Below are positions 61,213 through 64,000 of a stretch of DNA of 64,000 bases, one piece after another. The DNA lies in contig CAJTYH010000002.1 of assembly GCA_910583675.1 (NCBI GenBank), positions 98,000-161,999 on the forward strand. The letters are read 5' to 3'. The translations under genes and the position numbers were made by a program. This DNA comes from an uncultured Muribaculaceae bacterium (lineage in GTDB: Bacteria; Bacteroidota; Bacteroidia; Bacteroidales; Muribaculaceae). The notes under the pieces were generated by a model. It made no database searches. It was not told the DNA's origin and saw only the letters and a list, made by a program, of their open reading frames with translations. Positions within the stretch are counted from its first letter, which is position 1, and each line of letters opens with the position of its first letter.

Positions 61213-62433
61213 ATGGCAGGAAACAAGATATATACTTGCAGCGGTGCAGTCTTGAAGTGTTCACAAGGGACATCCAACGGATCTTTGGTCGTCACGCCAA
61301 AATCTGTCACTCTCTGTAGACAGCAACAAGCCAACATCTGTGATCATGTTTCTATTGCCAACATACGCCCTTTCGGTCGCTGCCGCTCTTTGGCGTACCC
61401 CCCTACCGCCGCCGCGACTGCCGCACATCACGGCCATCTTACCCCAATGCCATGCGTCCCCGGTACACCTTTTAATTGGTCGATCATCGACGCGAACAGT
61501 ATTATATGTGGCAAACCGGCACTTCTCAACACTGCGAAATTAAGATGCGTGTATGGCGGTGAGATCACAATCGTCAATCCTGGTCAAAATTTAGAAACAA
61601 CCGGAGCTGAAAAGATTGAGATAAAAGAAAACGAAGTATCCGTATTACGTTTCTCATGGGCAACGGAAGATGCCACACAATCAAGAAGCCTCTGCCTTCA
61701 CACATCCCTACAAGAAGGTGCCCAACTCCTTGTCAAACTCGGAAAGAGAGTGTACCCCACCGTAGTAGGAAGAAAAGGAGTTGCACAGGTACGCAACATA
61801 GATGTTTCCGAAGTGAACTTGGATATTGCGGAAAAGGCTGCCGATAAAGCCGCAAACTCTACTGTTGAAGTCCCGGTAAAAGCCAAAACCGTAAATACAC
61901 AAGTGGTAAACACCACGACCATTTCTCAACCGGTCAATAGCGATTGGTGCGATCCTGTTGCCAATCCACGCATCCGTCGGAACTCACCAAGCAACCTATT
62001 CGGGAAAGTGCGCCGTGATGCAAATGGCAATCCTCGCAATCATCAAGGTTTTGATTACTATGCACCAACCGGAACACCCGTTATGTCTGTTGGCGATGGA
62101 GTCATACACACTATTCAGCATGGACATTCATCTTACGGACTGAATGTGACAATAAGGCACTCTCGCGGAAATGGAACCGTCTATTCATTTTACGCCCATC
62201 TGAATGACTTGGCTGGGAACCTAAAAGTTGGGAAAGTAATCAGAAAAGGTGAAGTAATTGCCCATGCTGGGACTACCGGAAATGCAACCGGATTCACAGG
62301 AGAAGACCAACATCTTCATTTCGAATGCAGGACTTCCCCCGGTCATCAACTTGGACTTGGTGGAAAGGAGAATCCCAATTCCATAGTTGCCACGAAATTC
62401 ACAGCCGAGTCATTAAAATCCGGAAGAAAATGA
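61213..62433 (+). CDS. PAAR-like (DUF4280) spike tip fused to M23 peptidase: T6SS effector
   Basis: 406 residues. Residues 1-115 are a DUF4280/PAAR-like tip domain with GAVLKCSQGTSNGSL, Cys-rich segments and NSIICGKPALLNTAKLRC. A middle linker (about 130-240) leads to an M23/LytM domain (about 255-400). Its zinc ligands are seen as His277 and Asp281 (HQGFD), with His329 in FYAHL and His367-x-His369 (HLHFE). Such a domain cuts peptidoglycan cross-bridges, so this is a tip-borne antibacterial effector of VgrG. It starts 4 bp after vgrG, and the candidate immunity gene overlaps its stop (ATGA). Confidence 0.92.
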   Translation: MAGNKIYTCSGAVLKCSQGTSNGSLVVTPKSVTLCRQQQANICDHVSIANIRPFGRCRSLAYPPTAAATAAHHGHLTPMPCVPGTPFNWSIIDANSIICGKPALLNTAKLRCVYGGEITIVNPGQNLETTGAEKIEIKENEVSVLRFSWATEDATQSRSLCLHTSLQEGAQLLVKLGKRVYPTVVGRKGVAQVRNIDVSEVNLDIAEKAADKAANSTVEVPVKAKTVNTQVVNTTTISQPVNSDWCDPVANPRIRRNSPSNLFGKVRRDANGNPRNHQGFDYYAPTGTPVMSVGDGVIHTIQHGHSSYGLNVTIRHSRGNGTVYSFYAHLNDLAGNLKVGKVIRKGEVIAHAGTTGNATGFTGEDQHLHFECRTSPGHQLGLGGKENPNSIVATKFTAESLKSGRK

Positions 62434-63017
62434 AAAAACTATCATATATCATATTCCTGACCACAGTGCTATTCACACTGACTGGATGCCACCAGTCATC
62501 ATCCGAGCAGAAAACCGATGTTCGGCTTGAATCGGACTGTTCATATGACATAAGCCCGACAGACAATGCTGAGTCCATATTGTCAATTGACAAGAAGACC
62601 ATCAAAGTACAGATAGACGGAGTTGACAGTTTGTTGGTCATTACCCTGCATGACAATGACAGTACTACCAATAAGAATCTGTTCAATATTGCTAAAGGAG
62701 GAAACATTGAATGCATCAATGATACGATAGTAAACATACGGAACCAATGGATCGCCCAGTTCACATTGGCTGATTATTCACAGGAAAACCAGATTTTTTA
62801 TATTCTATACAACTGCGATATGGATACGCTTCTGCAATCGGGACGAATCAATCTACCATATTTCGGTAAGTCCATTGACGGATACAAGTCTTTAATACTT
62901 GATGGTATAACTGCAGATTCCATCCATATCAGCAGTTCCGATATTGACTTTGCCATAGAATCGCTGTCCCTGGATTGCGACTCCGATAAGATCATCAATT
63001 ATTACGAATACCGATAG
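62430..63017 (+). CDS. candidate immunity lipoprotein for the M23 effector
   Basis: 195 residues from ATG 62430, overlapping the effector stop as ATGA. A lipobox LTGC makes it a lipoprotein (Cys about residue 19), so it would face the periplasm, where a peptidoglycan hydrolase acts. The rest is Asp/Ser/Thr-rich and beta-like, with no recognised family. A longer frame from 62325 lacks a signal and overlaps the effector. Effector-immunity pairs commonly have this order and coupling. Other roles, such as an accessory outer-membrane lipoprotein of the T6SS, are not excluded. Confidence 0.72.
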   Translation: MKKLSYIIFLTTVLFTLTGCHQSSSEQKTDVRLESDCSYDISPTDNAESILSIDKKTIKVQIDGVDSLLVITLHDNDSTTNKNLFNIAKGGNIECINDTIVNIRNQWIAQFTLADYSQENQIFYILYNCDMDTLLQSGRINLPYFGKSIDGYKSLILDGITADSIHISSSDIDFAIESLSLDCDSDKIINYYEYR

Positions 63018-63021
63018 TCCT

Positions 63022-63963
63022 ATGAAATTACAGCGCCCAAAACTCAATCAGAATATCAATGCGGATTTAGCCATCGGGATTATTGACCGCAATATCGGAG
63101 CATTGTCTGAGATCAATACTCCGATTGAGACACATTTTGTATTCAACGGCATGCACGAGCGCACGGCAAAAGGTGATGAACTGTCCATAACTGTTTCATC
63201 TACGGCTAAGCGCAACACTATAAAATATCAACTCAAAAGGGACAGCCTGTACCATATCCTACCCGAATACCTGTTCCACCCCCTTGACAGATATACGGAC
63301 ACCGATGGAGACAAAGAAATCTTCATGGAGAAAAGGGCTGCCCAGAAAAAAATTGAAGCTGAGGCAAAGGAATATTTCCATCCATACGATAAAATCTTAA
63401 ACGATCTCCGCATTCACTTTCAAAATCATCTTAACGATGCCATTCTCAACAATGAGACATTCATCATTGACTTCATAATCGAAAATGAGAATGTCAATAG
63501 GAACAATCCTTTCATCAAGGCTTGCCTTCCATGCATAATACTTCTCCGAGCCAACAGAGGATCGTCAAATCTCATTACCTCGGCACTGAAAATGGCTTTT
63601 GGCTCTAAGATATGCGACTGCACCAGACAATTTATTGAACGACCGGTATACATTGATCCGAACTCCTGCCATATCAGTCTTGACGGAACCATCAATGATC
63701 TGTTCTGTGGGGAAATTTTCATGGATTGGACAGAATTGATATCCCTCAGATTACAGACAACGATTTCATCACATGATGAAATAGAGGACACCGCAAAGTC
63801 CATCAAAGAGTTCGAATCATTTTTCAAACATTGGTTTTTGAACGACAACCAAATGATCGAGATCAAATTTGGAGATTATGAAAAGCAACCTGTCATTAGC
63901 GACAACGCTGACGACGGCATCCTTTTCCTCAATTACAACACCCAACTCTTAGAGGGTGTTTAA
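63022..63963 (+). CDS. candidate T6SSiii baseplate protein (TssG/TssF-like)
   Basis: 313 residues, no signal peptide or membrane helix, so cytosolic. LYHILPEYLFHPLDRYTD, then a Lys/Glu-rich helix, and VNRNNPFIKACLPCIILLRANRG / LKMAFGSKI are compatible with the wedge protein TssG or TssF of the divergent Bacteroidetes subtype, but I cannot assign it with certainty. It starts 4 bp after the lipoprotein gene, whose stop it follows closely. The last bases of the window (AAAAAAAGCCTCC) may begin a terminator hairpin, which would end the operon here. Other possibilities are an adaptor or a second immunity protein. Confidence 0.5.
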   Translation: MKLQRPKLNQNINADLAIGIIDRNIGALSEINTPIETHFVFNGMHERTAKGDELSITVSSTAKRNTIKYQLKRDSLYHILPEYLFHPLDRYTDTDGDKEIFMEKRAAQKKIEAEAKEYFHPYDKILNDLRIHFQNHLNDAILNNETFIIDFIIENENVNRNNPFIKACLPCIILLRANRGSSNLITSALKMAFGSKICDCTRQFIERPVYIDPNSCHISLDGTINDLFCGEIFMDWTELISLRLQTTISSHDEIEDTAKSIKEFESFFKHWFLNDNQMIEIKFGDYEKQPVISDNADDGILFLNYNTQLLEGV

Positions 63964-64000
63964 TAACAAGTGTTAACGCCACTACATAAAAAAAGCCTCC

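Noticed and set aside
1..64000. CRISPR arrays, rRNA operons, further tRNAs
   Set aside because: No regularly spaced repeats or rRNA/tRNA signatures other than tRNA-Ser(GCT) and tmRNA were found on reading.

Overview
The window reads as a chromosome segment of a gut-type Bacteroidales, most likely of the Muribaculaceae. This is inference from content: a full-length T9SS translocon gene (sprA), a Bacteroidetes-type (subtype iii) type VI secretion locus, a secreted choloylglycine-hydrolase-family enzyme, a tmRNA tag ending in the Bacteroidetes-type GENNYALAA, and repeated Bacteroidetes promoter elements (TAnnTTTG, often with an upstream TTG). No rRNA or CRISPR array is present.

Left part (1-34 kb), mostly housekeeping. 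It opens with a cut-off alpha/beta hydrolase, a secreted nitroreductase and a three-gene ECF sigma/membrane-protein operon, all on the minus strand. Next come guaB, a two-domain parvulin foldase, pyrB-pyrI with a flavin reductase and glyA, then plsC, nadC, pgeF, a lone umuD, tsaC, a polyprenyl glycosylphosphotransferase, a CLC channel, ruvA and sprA (2491 residues). After sprA lie a Lys-rich secreted protein overlapping an NAD(P)H oxidoreductase, a 21-bp-arm palindrome, and tRNA-Ser(GCT) followed by a partial copy of its own 3' end. Two accessory genes, a U32 rRNA/tRNA-modification-type enzyme, pta-ackA and lgt follow.

Middle part (35.3-41.2 kb). ssrA (tmRNA) is followed by a 3.6-kb island bounded by a 56-bp near-perfect direct repeat of the tmRNA 3' end. 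The island holds a frameshifted, truncated IS110-type transposase, a run of strong inverted repeats and an intact AbiEi/AbiEii-type toxin-antitoxin pair with a palindromic operator. No integrase is left. Beyond it are a secreted choloylglycine-hydrolase-family enzyme and the frameshifted tail of a COG1106-like AAA ATPase, so this flank looks like a defence/integration hotspot.

Right part (41.4-64 kb), all plus strand and tightly packed. It begins with a Ser/Thr phosphorylation module: FHA protein, two membrane kinases, PP2C phosphatase, FHA-TM protein, and an FHA-FHA-TM-trypsin protein. Envelope proteins follow: a WG-repeat/Ig-like protein, a beta-barrel, an AT-rich lipoprotein and a repeat-containing secreted protein. 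Then come T6SS genes clpV, tssB, tssC and two hcp genes, a VgrG with an unusual 340-residue N-terminal extension, a PAAR-like/M23-peptidase effector, a lipoprotein that is its probable immunity protein, and a candidate baseplate gene. The T6SS baseplate and membrane genes (TssK, E, F, N-R) are not visible and should lie to the right of the window. The working model is a T6SSiii that fires a peptidoglycan hydrolase and is physically linked to, and perhaps gated by, a transmembrane phospho-Thr/protease signalling unit.
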